64,000 nucleotides of DNA from Polluticoccus soli (lineage in GTDB: Bacteria; Bacteroidota; Bacteroidia; Chitinophagales; Chitinophagaceae). The stretch's first letter is position 1. The number at the start of each line of letters is the position of its first letter. The position numbers and the translations under genes were made by a program. The notes beneath the pieces were generated by a model. It was not told the origin of the DNA, did not search any database, and saw nothing but the letters and a program-made list of their open reading frames with translations. The stretch is from assembly GCF_029269745.1 (NCBI RefSeq), contig NZ_JARJHT010000001.1, positions 868,001-932,000 on the forward strand. The letters run 5' to 3'. Positions 36,064-45,089 of the stretch are shown here, in pieces.

Positions 36064-36579
36064 TTACTCAGCATTTGTTCGCCTCGTCATCTGCCTGATG
36101 ATGTCCTCATGCTGCGGAAATTCTTTTTGCAGTGCTTCTTTATCTGCCAATTCAAAATCGGCAAAATCAAATCCAGGTGCTACTGTACAGCCACATAGGG
36201 TAAAGCCACCGGGCTCTTCGCACCTGCTGCCAAACCAACTGCCAGCTTTGATGATTACTACCGGTTGCTGGCCGTTTTCTATGTCTTTGCCGAGTAAGTG
36301 TTTTTCTAATGTGCCGTCTGTAGTTATCTCATAAACGCAAAGTGGAGATCCATCGTAAAAATGCCAGATCTCGTCGGAGGCAATTTTGTGAAAAGCGGAG
36401 AAGTCACCATGCTGTAGCAGGAAGTAAATACTGGTCATCGCACTCCTGTCGCCGTGGTGGTGTGCTGTCAACGCCAATTGTGAAAGCACCAGCTCTGAGC
36501 GGTAGATCTCTTTGAAGGAGCCGCCTTCTATGTGGGATTCAAGGTTTAATTTGTCGATCCAGTATTGTGCTGTGTTCAT
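36064..36579 (-). CDS. Cupin-domain protein, DUF985 type
   Basis: A 171-residue protein matching the cupin_5/DUF985 pattern: LNLESHIEGGSFKEIYRS at the start, TSIYFLLQHGDFSAFHKIASDEIWHFYDGSPL in the barrel (His and Glu as possible metal ligands), then AGSWFGSRCEEPGGFTLCGCTVAPGFDFADFEL. The family includes sugar-epimerase-like cupins of unknown function. It lies 65 nt upstream of the erythromycin-esterase-like gene on the same strand and may belong to that operon. Confidence 0.82.
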   Translation of the reverse strand: MNTAQYWIDKLNLESHIEGGSFKEIYRSELVLSQLALTAHHHGDRSAMTSIYFLLQHGDFSAFHKIASDEIWHFYDGSPLCVYEITTDGTLEKHLLGKDIENGQQPVVIIKAGSWFGSRCEEPGGFTLCGCTVAPGFDFADFELADKEALQKEFPQHEDIIRQMTRRTNAE

Positions 36580-36641
36580 TTTATGGATGCTTCTCGTTCA
36601 AGCTATGAAATTACGCAATGTGACTAACCCCTCGTTACCTC

Positions 36642-36675
36642 CTTCTTTTCTTTGGCTTGAACCAAAGAAAAGAAG
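36642..36675. repeat. 14-bp perfect inverted repeat
   Basis: CTTCTTTTCTTTGG and CCAAAGAAAAGAAG flank the loop CTTGAA; a further CAAAAAGAAAG follows. The purine/pyrimidine-skewed arms resemble dispersed intergenic repeats of other genomes. No gene ends at it on the plus strand; the cupin gene starts 62 bp to its left. Confidence 0.6.
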
Positions 36676-36892
36676 CAAAAAGAAAGTTCAAGGCTTAGCG
36701 ACTCAAGCTAAAAAATTTCTGCACTCCGCTGCATTGAAATAGCTTACTATCACTTGTTTGGGTAAGTGCCGGGCAATGTTGATCTGGTCTTTCAATCGCT
36801 ACTGTACCTTTCAATGCGGCCGCTCCGTTCCGACATTTTTCTTAACGCTTTCGTCGCTTAGGCCGGTTTAGGAGAGAAAAAGATATAACAGA

Positions 36893-36915
36893 AACGCCCC
36901 GACAAGCGGGGCGTT
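36893..36915 (-). terminator. Terminator of nif3-like and zinc-ribbon genes
   Basis: AACGCCCCG pairs with CGGGGCGTT around a 5-nt loop, 25 nt past the stop of the zinc-ribbon gene. The T-run is short (TTTCTGTT). Confidence 0.7.
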
Positions 36916-36940
36916 CAATATTGAGTGTGGACTAACTGTT

Positions 36941-37699
36941 TTATTTTCCTACGTTGATCGCGTCGTTCAGGTCGTTGTCAACCAGGATACGGCCGCAATG
37001 TTCGCACACGATGATCTTTTTGTGCTGGCGGATCTCAGACTGGCGCTGAGGAGGGATCACGTTGAAGCAACCGCCGCAAGAATCGCGCAGGATGGGCACT
37101 ACTGCCAGTCCGTTGCGGTAGCTGCTGCGGATACGCTCGTAAGCAGACAGCAGGCGTGGATCAACTTTCTCTTTCGCTTCGTCGCTTTTCGCGCTCAGTG
37201 CTTTCTCTTCTTTCTCGGTTTCGCCGATGATCTTTTCCAGTTCAGCTTTCTTTGCTTTCAGCGCATCTTCCAGGTCAGTGATCTTGTCCTGTGTGCGGTT
37301 GCGCTGTACTTCACGCTCTTTCTGCTCGATAGCCGCATCTTTGATGTGCTTGTCGTTCAGCTTCACCTCCAGTTCCTGGAGCTCCATTTCTTTATTAATA
37401 GCTTCGAACTCGCGGTTGTTCTTTACGTTGTCCTGCTGTTTTTCGTATTTCTTGATCAGCGCCTGCGCCTCTTTCTTGGCGTTGCTTTTCTGCTCAACAA
37501 AGTTATTGATGCTATTGATCTCAGCATCAATGTTCTGGATACGGGTTTGCAGGCCTTCGATCTCATCTTCGAGGTCTTTTACTTCCATAGGCAGTTCACC
37601 TTTCAACGTCTTGATCTCGTCGATCTTAGAGTCGATCTTTTGCAGGGTAAGAACCGCGGTCAGTTTTTCCTCAACTGAAAAGTCTTTAACAGTAGCCAT
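36941..37699 (-). CDS. Coiled-coil zinc-ribbon protein, CT398/DUF164-like
   Basis: The ATG at 37699 gives 252 residues. Residues 10-180 are a long charged coiled coil (KIDSKIDEIKTLKGELP; EMELQELEVKLNDKHIK). The C-terminal zinc ribbon has CGGCFNVIPPQ and CEHCGRIL, four Cys that can bind zinc. Proteins of this type (CT398 in Chlamydia, HP0958 in Helicobacter) bind RNA or sigma-54/flagellar parts in some species. The start codon overlaps the stop of the Nif3-like gene (TGATG), so the two are coupled. rpoN lies 5 kb away in this window, which makes the reported sigma-54 link worth noting. Confidence 0.8.
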   Translation of the reverse strand: MATVKDFSVEEKLTAVLTLQKIDSKIDEIKTLKGELPMEVKDLEDEIEGLQTRIQNIDAEINSINNFVEQKSNAKKEAQALIKKYEKQQDNVKNNREFEAINKEMELQELEVKLNDKHIKDAAIEQKEREVQRNRTQDKITDLEDALKAKKAELEKIIGETEKEEKALSAKSDEAKEKVDPRLLSAYERIRSSYRNGLAVVPILRDSCGGCFNVIPPQRQSEIRQHKKIIVCEHCGRILVDNDLNDAINVGK

Positions 37700-38799
37700 C
37701 AGCAAAAATATTTTACAGGATTCGTTTTGTAATTCGATAAAAGAACAGCAAAATTAGGAAATTTTTCCTTAAGTAGCTCCTCAAATATTTCTACGGTAAA
37801 CTGCTCGCTCTCAAAATGGCCTATGTCGGCTATCACTATCCGGCCGTCGGCATCAAAGAATTGGTGGTATTTAAAATCCCCTGTTATGAAGACATCCGCC
37901 CCCGCCCCGATGGCCTCTTTCAGTAAAAAGCTGCCCGAACCGCCACACAGGGCTACTTTTTCTATCTGTTTGTTTAGCAATGCAGTATGACGGATACAAT
38001 CGGTCTTCATGCGCTCTTTTACATAGGCCAGGAAGGCGTTACCTTCCATCGGGTTGGCTAGGGTGCCTACCATGCCTGCCCCCAGCTCCCGGTTGGCGTT
38101 TTGCAAGGCTACAAACTCATAGGCCACCTCCTCGTAGGGATGCGCCGCCCTGAGTGCCCGTAATATTCCCGACTGTATATGGGTGGGAACCAACACCTCC
38201 AGTTTCACCTCATCCACCACCTCCCGGGGGCCGCCGGTGACACCGATGACAGGGTTGGCGGCCGAACCGGGCCTGAAAGTGCCTGTGCCAGGGGTATTGA
38301 AACTGCACTCGCCGTATTGGCCAATATTGCCCGCGCCGGCGGCAAACAGGGCATCCCGCACCTGGTCGGCATCTTTTACAGGAACATAAGTATATAGCTT
38401 GCTCAGGGTCTCCATTTTAGGTTGCAGGATGGCAGTATTCTGCAGTCCCAGCTTTTGGGCGATACGGGCGTTCACGCCGTTGCGCACGTTATCCAGGTTG
38501 GTATGCGCGGCATATATATTAATATCGTTCTTTATAGCTTTCTGCACGATTCGCTCGATATAATTGCGACCCGACAGGCGTTTAAGGCCTGAAAAGATGA
38601 GCGGGTGGTGCGCCACGATCATATTACAGCCCCGCTGCATAGCTTCGTCCAGTATCTGCTCAGTCACATCAAGGGAAAGGAGGATGCCTTTTGCCTCGTC
38701 GCTGGGGTTGCCTACTTGCAGCCCGCTGTTGTCGTAACTCTCCTGGTAGGCCAGCGGGGCATAGGCTTCTATCACCTGCATTATATCTTTTACCTGCAT
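37699..38799 (-). CDS. Nif3-like dinuclear metal centre protein
   Basis: A 366-residue protein of the long Nif3/YqfO form. Metal-ligand motifs are IVAHHPLIFSGLKRL and AAHTNLDN in the N-terminal half and IADIGHFESEQF at the end. Between them is an insert domain (about residues 125-235) typical of YqfO in Firmicutes and Bacteroidota. Nif3 proteins form hexameric rings; proposed roles include GTP cyclohydrolase-like chemistry, but the function is unsettled. It overlaps the zinc-ribbon gene by one base. Confidence 0.9.
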   Translation of the reverse strand: MQVKDIMQVIEAYAPLAYQESYDNSGLQVGNPSDEAKGILLSLDVTEQILDEAMQRGCNMIVAHHPLIFSGLKRLSGRNYIERIVQKAIKNDINIYAAHTNLDNVRNGVNARIAQKLGLQNTAILQPKMETLSKLYTYVPVKDADQVRDALFAAGAGNIGQYGECSFNTPGTGTFRPGSAANPVIGVTGGPREVVDEVKLEVLVPTHIQSGILRALRAAHPYEEVAYEFVALQNANRELGAGMVGTLANPMEGNAFLAYVKERMKTDCIRHTALLNKQIEKVALCGGSGSFLLKEAIGAGADVFITGDFKYHQFFDADGRIVIADIGHFESEQFTVEIFEELLKEKFPNFAVLLSNYKTNPVKYFC

Positions 38800-38891
38800 A
38801 CTATCCGGTTATTGAAGCGGAAAATTAGTGCTTTCGGGCAGGATACTCAACAATAACAAAACGCTGTCATTTTTCTGTTGCGGGTTCATGC

Positions 38892-38899
38892 TATCTTTG
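38892..38899 (+). promoter_or_regulatory. -7 element directly before folD
   Basis: TATCTTTG ends 4 nt before the ATG at 38904, as for uup. No clear -33 TTTG. It would give a leaderless or near-leaderless mRNA. Confidence 0.55.
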
Positions 38900-38903
38900 C
38901 GCC

Positions 38904-39791
38904 ATGCAAATTCTGGACGGAACAGCAGTAGCTGCCCATATCAAAGCAAGTTTGAAACAGGAAGTAGCCGATCTGAAAGCCAAAGGCGGCAAAACCCCGC
39001 ACCTGGCCGCCATTTTGGTTGGTAACGACCCTGCCAGCGAAGCCTATGTCGGATCAAAAGTGAAGACCTGCGAGGAACTGGGTTTCGACTCTACCCTGCT
39101 CAGGTTTGACGCCAACATTACGGAGAAATTCCTGCTGGACCAGGTAAACAAACTGAACGACGACAACAAAGTAGATGGCATACTGGTGCAACTGCCCCTG
39201 CCCAAACACATCTCTCCCGACCTGGTGATCAACAACATCAACCCGGGTAAAGACGTGGATGGTTTCCACCCTATATCGCAGGGTAAGATGCTACTGGGAC
39301 AACCAACGTTTTTGCCTGCTACTCCATACGGCATCCTGCTGATGCTGGAGCATTACAATATTGCCACCGCAGGTAAACACTGCGTGGTGATAGGCCGCAG
39401 CAACATAGTAGGTACGCCTATGACGGTACTGATGAGCCGCAATGCCAACCCCGGCAATTGCACGGTGACCATGTGCCACTCTAAAACAAAGAACCTGAAA
39501 GAAATGGTGCTTCAGGCCGATATCATCGTAGCCGCTATTGGCCGTCCACGTTTTGTGACTGCTGATATGGTGAAAGAAGGTGCTATTGTAATTGACGTAG
39601 GCATCAACCGCGTAGAAGACAGCACGCGCAAAAGCGGTTCACGTTTGGTAGGTGACGTAGACTTTGACAACGTAGCACCTAAGTCCAGCTATATTACACC
39701 GGTACCTAAGGGCGTTGGCCCGATGACCATTTGCGGGCTGATGAAAAACACCCTGCTCGCCGCCAGGCAACCAAAGACCATTTACAACTAA
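38904..39791 (+). CDS. folD: Methylenetetrahydrofolate dehydrogenase / cyclohydrolase
   Basis: A 295-residue FolD. Signatures are [21 protein letters not shown] (with the catalytic Lys and Tyr in YVGSKVK), [23 protein letters not shown] and the NADP site [13 protein letters not shown]; the end has [18 protein letters not shown]. The enzyme interconverts 5,10-methylene-THF and 10-formyl-THF in the cytoplasm. queE follows after 2 nt. Confidence 0.98.
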   Translation: MQILDGTAVAAHIKASLKQEVADLKAKGGKTPHLAAILVGNDPASEAYVGSKVKTCEELGFDSTLLRFDANITEKFLLDQVNKLNDDNKVDGILVQLPLPKHISPDLVINNINPGKDVDGFHPISQGKMLLGQPTFLPATPYGILLMLEHYNIATAGKHCVVIGRSNIVGTPMTVLMSRNANPGNCTVTMCHSKTKNLKEMVLQADIIVAAIGRPRFVTADMVKEGAIVIDVGINRVEDSTRKSGSRLVGDVDFDNVAPKSSYITPVPKGVGPMTICGLMKNTLLAARQPKTIYN

Positions 39792-39793
39792 GA

Positions 39794-40414
39794 TTGGAAG
39801 CAATACAGCAACATACCATTGCTTACCCGGTAATGGAGCATTTTTACACCCTGCAGGGTGAAGGCTTCTACCAGGGGCAGGCAGCTTACTTCATCCGCCT
39901 CGGCGGGTGCGACGTGGGCTGCGTATGGTGCGACGTTAAAGATAGCTGGGATGCCAGCCGCCACCCGCAGATGCCGGTGAGCGAGATCGTTGCTGCAGCT
40001 GCAACTCACCCGGGCCGCATAGCAGTAGTTACCGGCGGAGAACCGTTGATGCACGACCTTACAGCTTTGAGCGACGCACTGCATAAAGCAGGTTTTCGTG
40101 TACATATAGAAACATCAGGCTCTAGCCCAATGAGTGGCAGCCTGGATTGGGTCACGCTATCGCCGAAGAAGTTTAAGGCGCCGCTTGAGGAAAACCTACG
40201 GCACGCAAGTGAGCTGAAGATCGTCGTGTTCAACAAGTCGGACTTTAAATGGGCGGAAGAATACGCGCAGCACATGTCACCGGAATGCAAACTATACCTG
40301 CAACCAGAGTGGAGCAAGCGCGACCAGATGACACCGCTGATCATTGATTATATACAACAACACCCGCAGTGGCAGCTCTCGCTGCAAACACATAAATACA
40401 TCAACATTCCTTAG
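39794..40414 (+). CDS. queE: 7-carboxy-7-deazaguanine synthase
   Basis: A radical SAM enzyme of the queuosine pathway. The cluster motif is IRLGGCDVGCVWCD (CxxxCxxC), preceded by FYTLQGEGFYQGQAAYF, the QueE hallmark, and followed by VVTGGEPLMHDL. QueE turns 6-carboxy-tetrahydropterin into 7-carboxy-7-deazaguanine. The start is set at TTG 39794, 2 nt after the folD stop, giving 206 residues. An upstream ATG lies inside folD and would add non-conserved residues, and the ATG at 39833 would cut into the conserved start. Confidence 0.9.
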   Translation: MEAIQQHTIAYPVMEHFYTLQGEGFYQGQAAYFIRLGGCDVGCVWCDVKDSWDASRHPQMPVSEIVAAAATHPGRIAVVTGGEPLMHDLTALSDALHKAGFRVHIETSGSSPMSGSLDWVTLSPKKFKAPLEENLRHASELKIVVFNKSDFKWAEEYAQHMSPECKLYLQPEWSKRDQMTPLIIDYIQQHPQWQLSLQTHKYINIP

Positions 40415-40419
40415 CACAA

Positions 40420-41241
40420 ATGACCACGTTAGAAGCTATCATACTCGGAATAGTAGAAGGGATAACTGAATACCTACCTGTATCCTCAACAGGGCACATG
40501 ATCCTGGCCAGCCATTTTATGGGTATTGCCACCGATCCGTTCACTAAGATGTTTGAAGTGTGCATACAGCTGGGCGCGATACTATCCGTAGTGGTGCTTT
40601 ACTGGAGAAAGTTCGTTGACTTTAAATCGTGGCAGTTTTATTTGAAACTGTTTGTGGCGGTGATACCTGCGCTGGTGTTGGGTTTCCTATTTAATGATGC
40701 CATTGAAGACTTATTAGAACGCCCTGAAACGGTTGCAATAACCCTAGTTTTAGGTGGTATTGTGCTGTTGTTTATTGACAAAGCATTTAAGAATCCGCAG
40801 ATACATACTGAAGAGCAAGTAACGCTAAAGAACAGCCTGTGGATAGGGCTCTGGCAATGTATCTCTATGATACCGGGAGTAAGCCGTAGTGCAGCCACCA
40901 TTATAGGCGGGATGCAGCAAAAGCTGACACGTGGCATTGCCGCTGAATTCTCTTTCTTCCTGGCCGTGCCTACTATGGCGGCAGCCACAGGTTATACACT
41001 TATCCTGAAAGACTGGAAAGTAGATGGCAGCGAAATAAAAGGTTACGAGATGCTCACACAATCGCCTGAGAACTTAAAGGTCTTTGGCATTGGCGCGCTC
41101 GTGTCTTTCGTAGTAGCGATGATCGCTATCAAAAGCTTTATCGCTTTCCTGCAAAAGAATGGCTTTAAAGTGTTCGGCATCTACCGTATCATCGCCGGTA
41201 TCATTATGCTGCTGGTACTTGGCTGGAACTGGAAAGGCTAA
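40420..41241 (+). CDS. uppP: Undecaprenyl-diphosphate phosphatase (BacA type)
   Basis: A 273-residue inner membrane protein with about eight helices. The active-site motifs are EGITEYLPVSSTGHMIL near the start and PGVSRSAATIIGG in the middle. It dephosphorylates undecaprenyl diphosphate so that the carrier lipid can be reused for peptidoglycan and surface polysaccharide. It follows queE by 5 nt. Its stop overlaps the end of the convergent TerB-like gene by 4 nt. Confidence 0.97.
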   Translation: MTTLEAIILGIVEGITEYLPVSSTGHMILASHFMGIATDPFTKMFEVCIQLGAILSVVVLYWRKFVDFKSWQFYLKLFVAVIPALVLGFLFNDAIEDLLERPETVAITLVLGGIVLLFIDKAFKNPQIHTEEQVTLKNSLWIGLWQCISMIPGVSRSAATIIGGMQQKLTRGIAAEFSFFLAVPTMAAATGYTLILKDWKVDGSEIKGYEMLTQSPENLKVFGIGALVSFVVAMIAIKSFIAFLQKNGFKVFGIYRIIAGIIMLLVLGWNWKG

Positions 41242-41600
41242 GCTTCTTCAGGCTTCCAGTGCTCGAACAGTAAGTTCAGGTATTTGTTTTCTTCGTTGGT
41301 GATGACGCTGTCCGCTTTCGTCAACTCGATGGCAAATTGTATCAGGTTATAACGTTCTTCCTCCGTAGCATCATCGTAGAAATCATCCATCATCTTCAGG
41401 AAGTGGCGTTCCCATTCATCAGGGCGCAGGCTGCTGATTATTTCCATTTCACGATCAAGATTAACCCGGAAAGGAAATTCTTCAACAATATACTCGCGTA
41501 TCACCTCGTCTTCAGCCGCACTTACACGAAAGTCGACAGCTGAGAGGATCATCAGCAAGTGATAGCCTGCTATGGTTTTATTGGTGCGGTTATTCGGCAT
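41238..41600 (-). CDS. Small TerB-like acidic protein
   Basis: A 120-residue helical, acidic protein. The two acidic helices with the pattern LLMILSAVDFRVSAAEDEVI and AIELTKADSVITNEENKYL match the TerB/DjlA-type fold, where paired Asp and Glu residues can bind metal. The function is unknown. It lies 8 nt downstream of ald on the same strand. Confidence 0.6.
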   Translation of the reverse strand: MPNNRTNKTIAGYHLLMILSAVDFRVSAAEDEVIREYIVEEFPFRVNLDREMEIISSLRPDEWERHFLKMMDDFYDDATEEERYNLIQFAIELTKADSVITNEENKYLNLLFEHWKPEEA

Positions 41601-41608
41601 AAATGGTG

Positions 41609-42820
41609 TTAACTCTGCGCGGCTAGCAGCAGGTCGAGGTCTGTATATTTAAGGTTAAAACGTTTGGCGATAGGCGCGTTGGTCACGCAGCCTTTATAGA
41701 GGTACACACCGTTGCGAATGCCGCTCTTGGCCTGTATCACGCCTTCTACCCCGCCCATATCGGCGCATTGCTGCACAATAGGCATCAATACATTGCTGAT
41801 GGCGCGCGAGGCTGTACGTGATACGCCCGAAGCTATGTTCGGCACGCAGTAGTGTATCACATCGTATTTCTTGAAGACAGGATTTTCGTGTGTAGTGAGT
41901 TTCGAGGTTTCGAAGCAACCGCCACGGTCGATGCTCACGTCGATGATCACTGAGCCGGCTTTCATGTTGCTCACCATCTCATCGGTCACGACAACAGGTG
42001 TGATACCATTGATGGGCTTTAATGCACCAACTGCGACGTCTGCATTAGTGAGTGCCTCTGACAGCGTAACAGGATCGAGCACCGATGTAAAACACCTTTG
42101 TCCGATGTTGTGCTGCAGGCGCATAAGGCGGTAGATGGAGTTGTCGAATATTTTCACCGATGCGCCAAGACCAAGTGCAGTACGTGCGGCAAACTCACCC
42201 ACGATACCAGCGCCTATTATCAGCACTTCGGCAGGCGGTACACCAGAGATACCCCCAAGCAGTATGCCTTTGCCTTTGTGCACATTGCTCAGGTACTTGG
42301 CGGCGGTCAATATTGCGGAGCTACCTGCTATCTCACTCATAGAGCGTACGATAGGATAGCTGCCCGCATCATCTTTTATAGATTCAAATGCAATAGCGAT
42401 GATCTTCTTTTGTATCAACACCTCGAGCATTTCGGTTTTCAGGAAAGGCAGGTGTATGGGAGAGATCACCACCTGGTTGGGTTGCAACAGTTCGGCTTCC
42501 TCTTCATCTATTGGCGCCGATTTGATGATAGTAGTAGCCTTATACAGCTCCACTTTATCATACACGATGCGCGCGCCGGCCTCGCTATAGTCGCTATCGA
42601 AATAGAATGACCCTTCACCTGCGGCATGTTCTACCACCACGTCATGGCCATTGTTCACAATAACGGACACTGCTTCAGGCGTCAGCGCTATACGATTTTC
42701 CTGGAAAGATGATTCTTTGGGGATACCAATGAATAGCTTCTTTTTCTTCGGCAATATCTCCAACGCCTCCTCTAAAGGAACATAGGAAAACGAAGGTGAA
42801 ATGTACGGTCTTTTGCTCAT
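41609..42820 (-). CDS. ald: Alanine dehydrogenase
   Basis: The start is set at 42820 (MSKRPYISPSFSYVPLEEAL), giving 403 residues; the frame upstream is not conserved. The motifs are IGIPKESSFQENRIALTPEAV, SPIHLPFLK, and the NAD site EVLIIGAGIVGEFAARTALGLGA, with GGCFETSKLTTHENPVF near the end. It oxidises L-alanine to pyruvate and ammonia, or the reverse. The N-terminal extension of about 30 residues is usual in Bacteroidota copies. It is distinct from the PntAA paralogue at 15.9-17 kb. Confidence 0.9.
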   Translation of the reverse strand: MSKRPYISPSFSYVPLEEALEILPKKKKLFIGIPKESSFQENRIALTPEAVSVIVNNGHDVVVEHAAGEGSFYFDSDYSEAGARIVYDKVELYKATTIIKSAPIDEEEAELLQPNQVVISPIHLPFLKTEMLEVLIQKKIIAIAFESIKDDAGSYPIVRSMSEIAGSSAILTAAKYLSNVHKGKGILLGGISGVPPAEVLIIGAGIVGEFAARTALGLGASVKIFDNSIYRLMRLQHNIGQRCFTSVLDPVTLSEALTNADVAVGALKPINGITPVVVTDEMVSNMKAGSVIIDVSIDRGGCFETSKLTTHENPVFKKYDVIHYCVPNIASGVSRTASRAISNVLMPIVQQCADMGGVEGVIQAKSGIRNGVYLYKGCVTNAPIAKRFNLKYTDLDLLLAAQS

Positions 42821-42992
42821 GCCCTGTCGCTTAATGTCACGAGGCAGAAAAATACAAAATCCTTTCGATTTACGCACTATTTTAACATGTCAGAACTTTG
42901 TTAAGCTTTACTGAAAGCCCTATAAATAGTGCCTTATATCCATTGTTTTGTACAGTTAAATTCCCATTTTTGTCTCAGGGAAAAACCCTTGT

Positions 42993-44486
42993 ATGCTTAG
43001 ACAATCGCAGCAGCAGAGATTATTACAAAAACTATCACCCCAGCAGATTCAGCTCATGAAACTGCTGCAGATCCCTACTGCCAACCTGGAAGAACGAATT
43101 AAGGAAGAAATGGAGGAAAACCCCGCCCTGGAATATACCGATGAAGGCGAGGAACCTACGGACGATTATAACCTGAATGAGAGCGAGGATAGTGATTTTG
43201 AAGGAGATAGCGAAGATGTAGAATTGAGCAACGATACCGCCGATAAAGTAGACCTGGACGATTTTCTGCGCCGCGAGGACGATGAAGGCGGAGGCTACGA
43301 CTCGGGTGACGACTACTATGGCGGAGGCGGAGAAGAAAGAACAGGCTCGCCGGTAAGGGTGGAGAATAACTTTCACGACCACCTGTTGGACCAGCTGGGC
43401 ATGCTGGAGCTGGACGAGCGTACCCATAAGATTGCAGAACAAGTTATTGGCAGCATAGACGAAGATGGCTACCTGCGCCGGGAGATCACCGCGCTGGTAG
43501 ATGATCTTGCATTCGGTCAGAATATCTATACCTCGGTAGAAGAAGTGACCGATATACTGACGCAGATACAAAACCAGTTTGACCCACCGGGTGTAGGTGC
43601 ATGGACCCTGCAGGAATGCCTGCTACTACAGCTGAAACGCCAGCCCCAAACCAAGCCGGTAAAGAACGCGGTAGCGGTAATCGATAAATACTTCAACGAG
43701 TTCATCAAGAAGCACTACGATAAGATACAGCGCCACCTGGGACTGAATAATGACCAGTTCAAGGAGGTCATCAATATCATTATCAAGCTGAACCCCAAGC
43801 CGGGCTCTGCCTTTGCCATCGTAAACAAGGCAGAGAGCTATATCATACCTGACTTTTTCGTTTTCAACAATAATGGCGTCCTAGAGCTTTCTTTGAATGC
43901 CAAGAACGCGCCCGAGTTGCGTGTGTCAGAAGGATATAAGGAAATGATGCGCGCTTATGACCGTGGTGATAAAAAGGATAAACGCCAGAAGGAAGCATTG
44001 CTATTCATCAAGCAAAAACTGGACGCAGCCAAGTGGTTCATCGACGCGATCAAACAAAGGCAACATACGCTGCTCCAAACTATGCAGGCTATTATCGAAT
44101 TCCAGAGGGAGTTCTTCCTGACGGGCGACGAGACCACGTTGAGGCCGATGATCCTGAAAGACATTGCGCAACGCACGCAGCTAGATGTGTCGACCGTATC
44201 CCGCGTGGCGAACAGCAAGTTTGTGCAGACCGAATTCGGTACGTACAAACTCAAATATTTCTTCTCAGAAGCACTGCAGACGGAAAGCGGTGAAGAAGTA
44301 TCTACCCGCGAAGTGAAGACGATCCTAAACGAGATCATCGGTGGTGAGAACAAACGCAAGCCATACTCTGATGAGAAACTCACCGATATGCTGCAGGAAA
44401 AAGGTTATAACATTGCTCGCCGTACAGTAGCCAAATACCGTGAGCAATTGAATATACCTGTGGCCAGGCTAAGAAAAGAATTGTAG
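42993..44486 (+). CDS. rpoN: RNA polymerase sigma-54 factor
   Basis: A 497-residue protein. Region I is the Gln/Leu-rich start (SQQQRLLQKLSPQQIQLMKL). Region II is very acidic and Gly-rich (about residues 45-115). The core-binding domain and HTH follow (IAQRTQLDVSTVSRVANSKF), and the RpoN box ARRTVAKYRE lies near residue 480. Sigma-54 needs AAA+ activators and recognises -24/-12 promoters. No -24/-12 site was noticed in this window. Confidence 0.97.
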   Translation: MLRQSQQQRLLQKLSPQQIQLMKLLQIPTANLEERIKEEMEENPALEYTDEGEEPTDDYNLNESEDSDFEGDSEDVELSNDTADKVDLDDFLRREDDEGGGYDSGDDYYGGGGEERTGSPVRVENNFHDHLLDQLGMLELDERTHKIAEQVIGSIDEDGYLRREITALVDDLAFGQNIYTSVEEVTDILTQIQNQFDPPGVGAWTLQECLLLQLKRQPQTKPVKNAVAVIDKYFNEFIKKHYDKIQRHLGLNNDQFKEVINIIIKLNPKPGSAFAIVNKAESYIIPDFFVFNNNGVLELSLNAKNAPELRVSEGYKEMMRAYDRGDKKDKRQKEALLFIKQKLDAAKWFIDAIKQRQHTLLQTMQAIIEFQREFFLTGDETTLRPMILKDIAQRTQLDVSTVSRVANSKFVQTEFGTYKLKYFFSEALQTESGEEVSTREVKTILNEIIGGENKRKPYSDEKLTDMLQEKGYNIARRTVAKYREQLNIPVARLRKEL

Positions 44487-44489
44487 GAA

Positions 44490-45071
44490 CTAACCGCGGT
44501 CTTCTTCCATCTTCTTCGCTACAGCATCCAGAGTATCATAAAATTCTTCGCCGTATTTGCGGATGATGGAACCTTTCAGGAACTGGTAAACCGGTACTTT
44601 GAGTTGTTTGCCAAGTTTGCAAGCAGGACGGCAAAGCTTTTTGCGCGGCTCGTAGTTCACTGCTTCGTACTCGCCCATATCCTTGATGCGGATCGGGTAT
44701 AAATGGCAGGAGATCGGTTTCTGGAAATCTATCTTACCTTCTTTCCAGGCTTTTTCGATAGCACATTTTACAATGCCTACTTCGTCAGTATAAGCGTAGG
44801 TACAGATGCCACCATTTACTGTTGGTGTCACATAGCCGTACTCATCGTCTATGGTGTGCGTGCCTTGTTTTTCTATCTCGGCGATGTACTCGGCAGCCAG
44901 GTAAGGTTTTACTATGGGATATACTTCTGCTATCTTCTTTGTTTCTTCTTCGGTAAGCGGCGCACCACAGTCACCATCTACACAGCAGCCACCTTTACAG
45001 GCGTTCAGGTCGCACACGAATTGTGCTTCCACTACATCATCACTCAGCAGTACGTTGTCTATTGCTATCAT
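44490..45071 (-). CDS. DUF3109 family Cys-rich protein
   Basis: A 193-residue cytoplasmic protein with clustered Cys: FVCDLNACKGGCCVDGDCGAP near residue 18, GGICTY near residue 108, ISCHLYPIRI and KLCRPACKLG. This matches DUF3109, related to YkgJ-type putative zinc- or iron-binding proteins. The function is unknown. It follows the CBS-domain gene by 18 nt and converges with rpoN with 3 nt between the stops. Confidence 0.85.
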   Translation of the reverse strand: MIAIDNVLLSDDVVEAQFVCDLNACKGGCCVDGDCGAPLTEEETKKIAEVYPIVKPYLAAEYIAEIEKQGTHTIDDEYGYVTPTVNGGICTYAYTDEVGIVKCAIEKAWKEGKIDFQKPISCHLYPIRIKDMGEYEAVNYEPRKKLCRPACKLGKQLKVPVYQFLKGSIIRKYGEEFYDTLDAVAKKMEEDRG

Positions 45072-45089
45072 CTTCAGTTGCGTTCTTCA

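Larger units (their letters stand above)
36580..36940. other. Intergenic stretch with a long inverted repeat
   Basis: No gene is seen in these 361 bases. They hold a 14-bp perfect inverted repeat (36642-36675) and, near the right end, the terminator of the zinc-ribbon gene. Confidence 0.6.

Noticed and set aside
36642-36675. Terminator for the cupin gene
   Set aside because: The cupin gene reads leftward and starts at 36579, so the repeat is upstream of it and not at its end.
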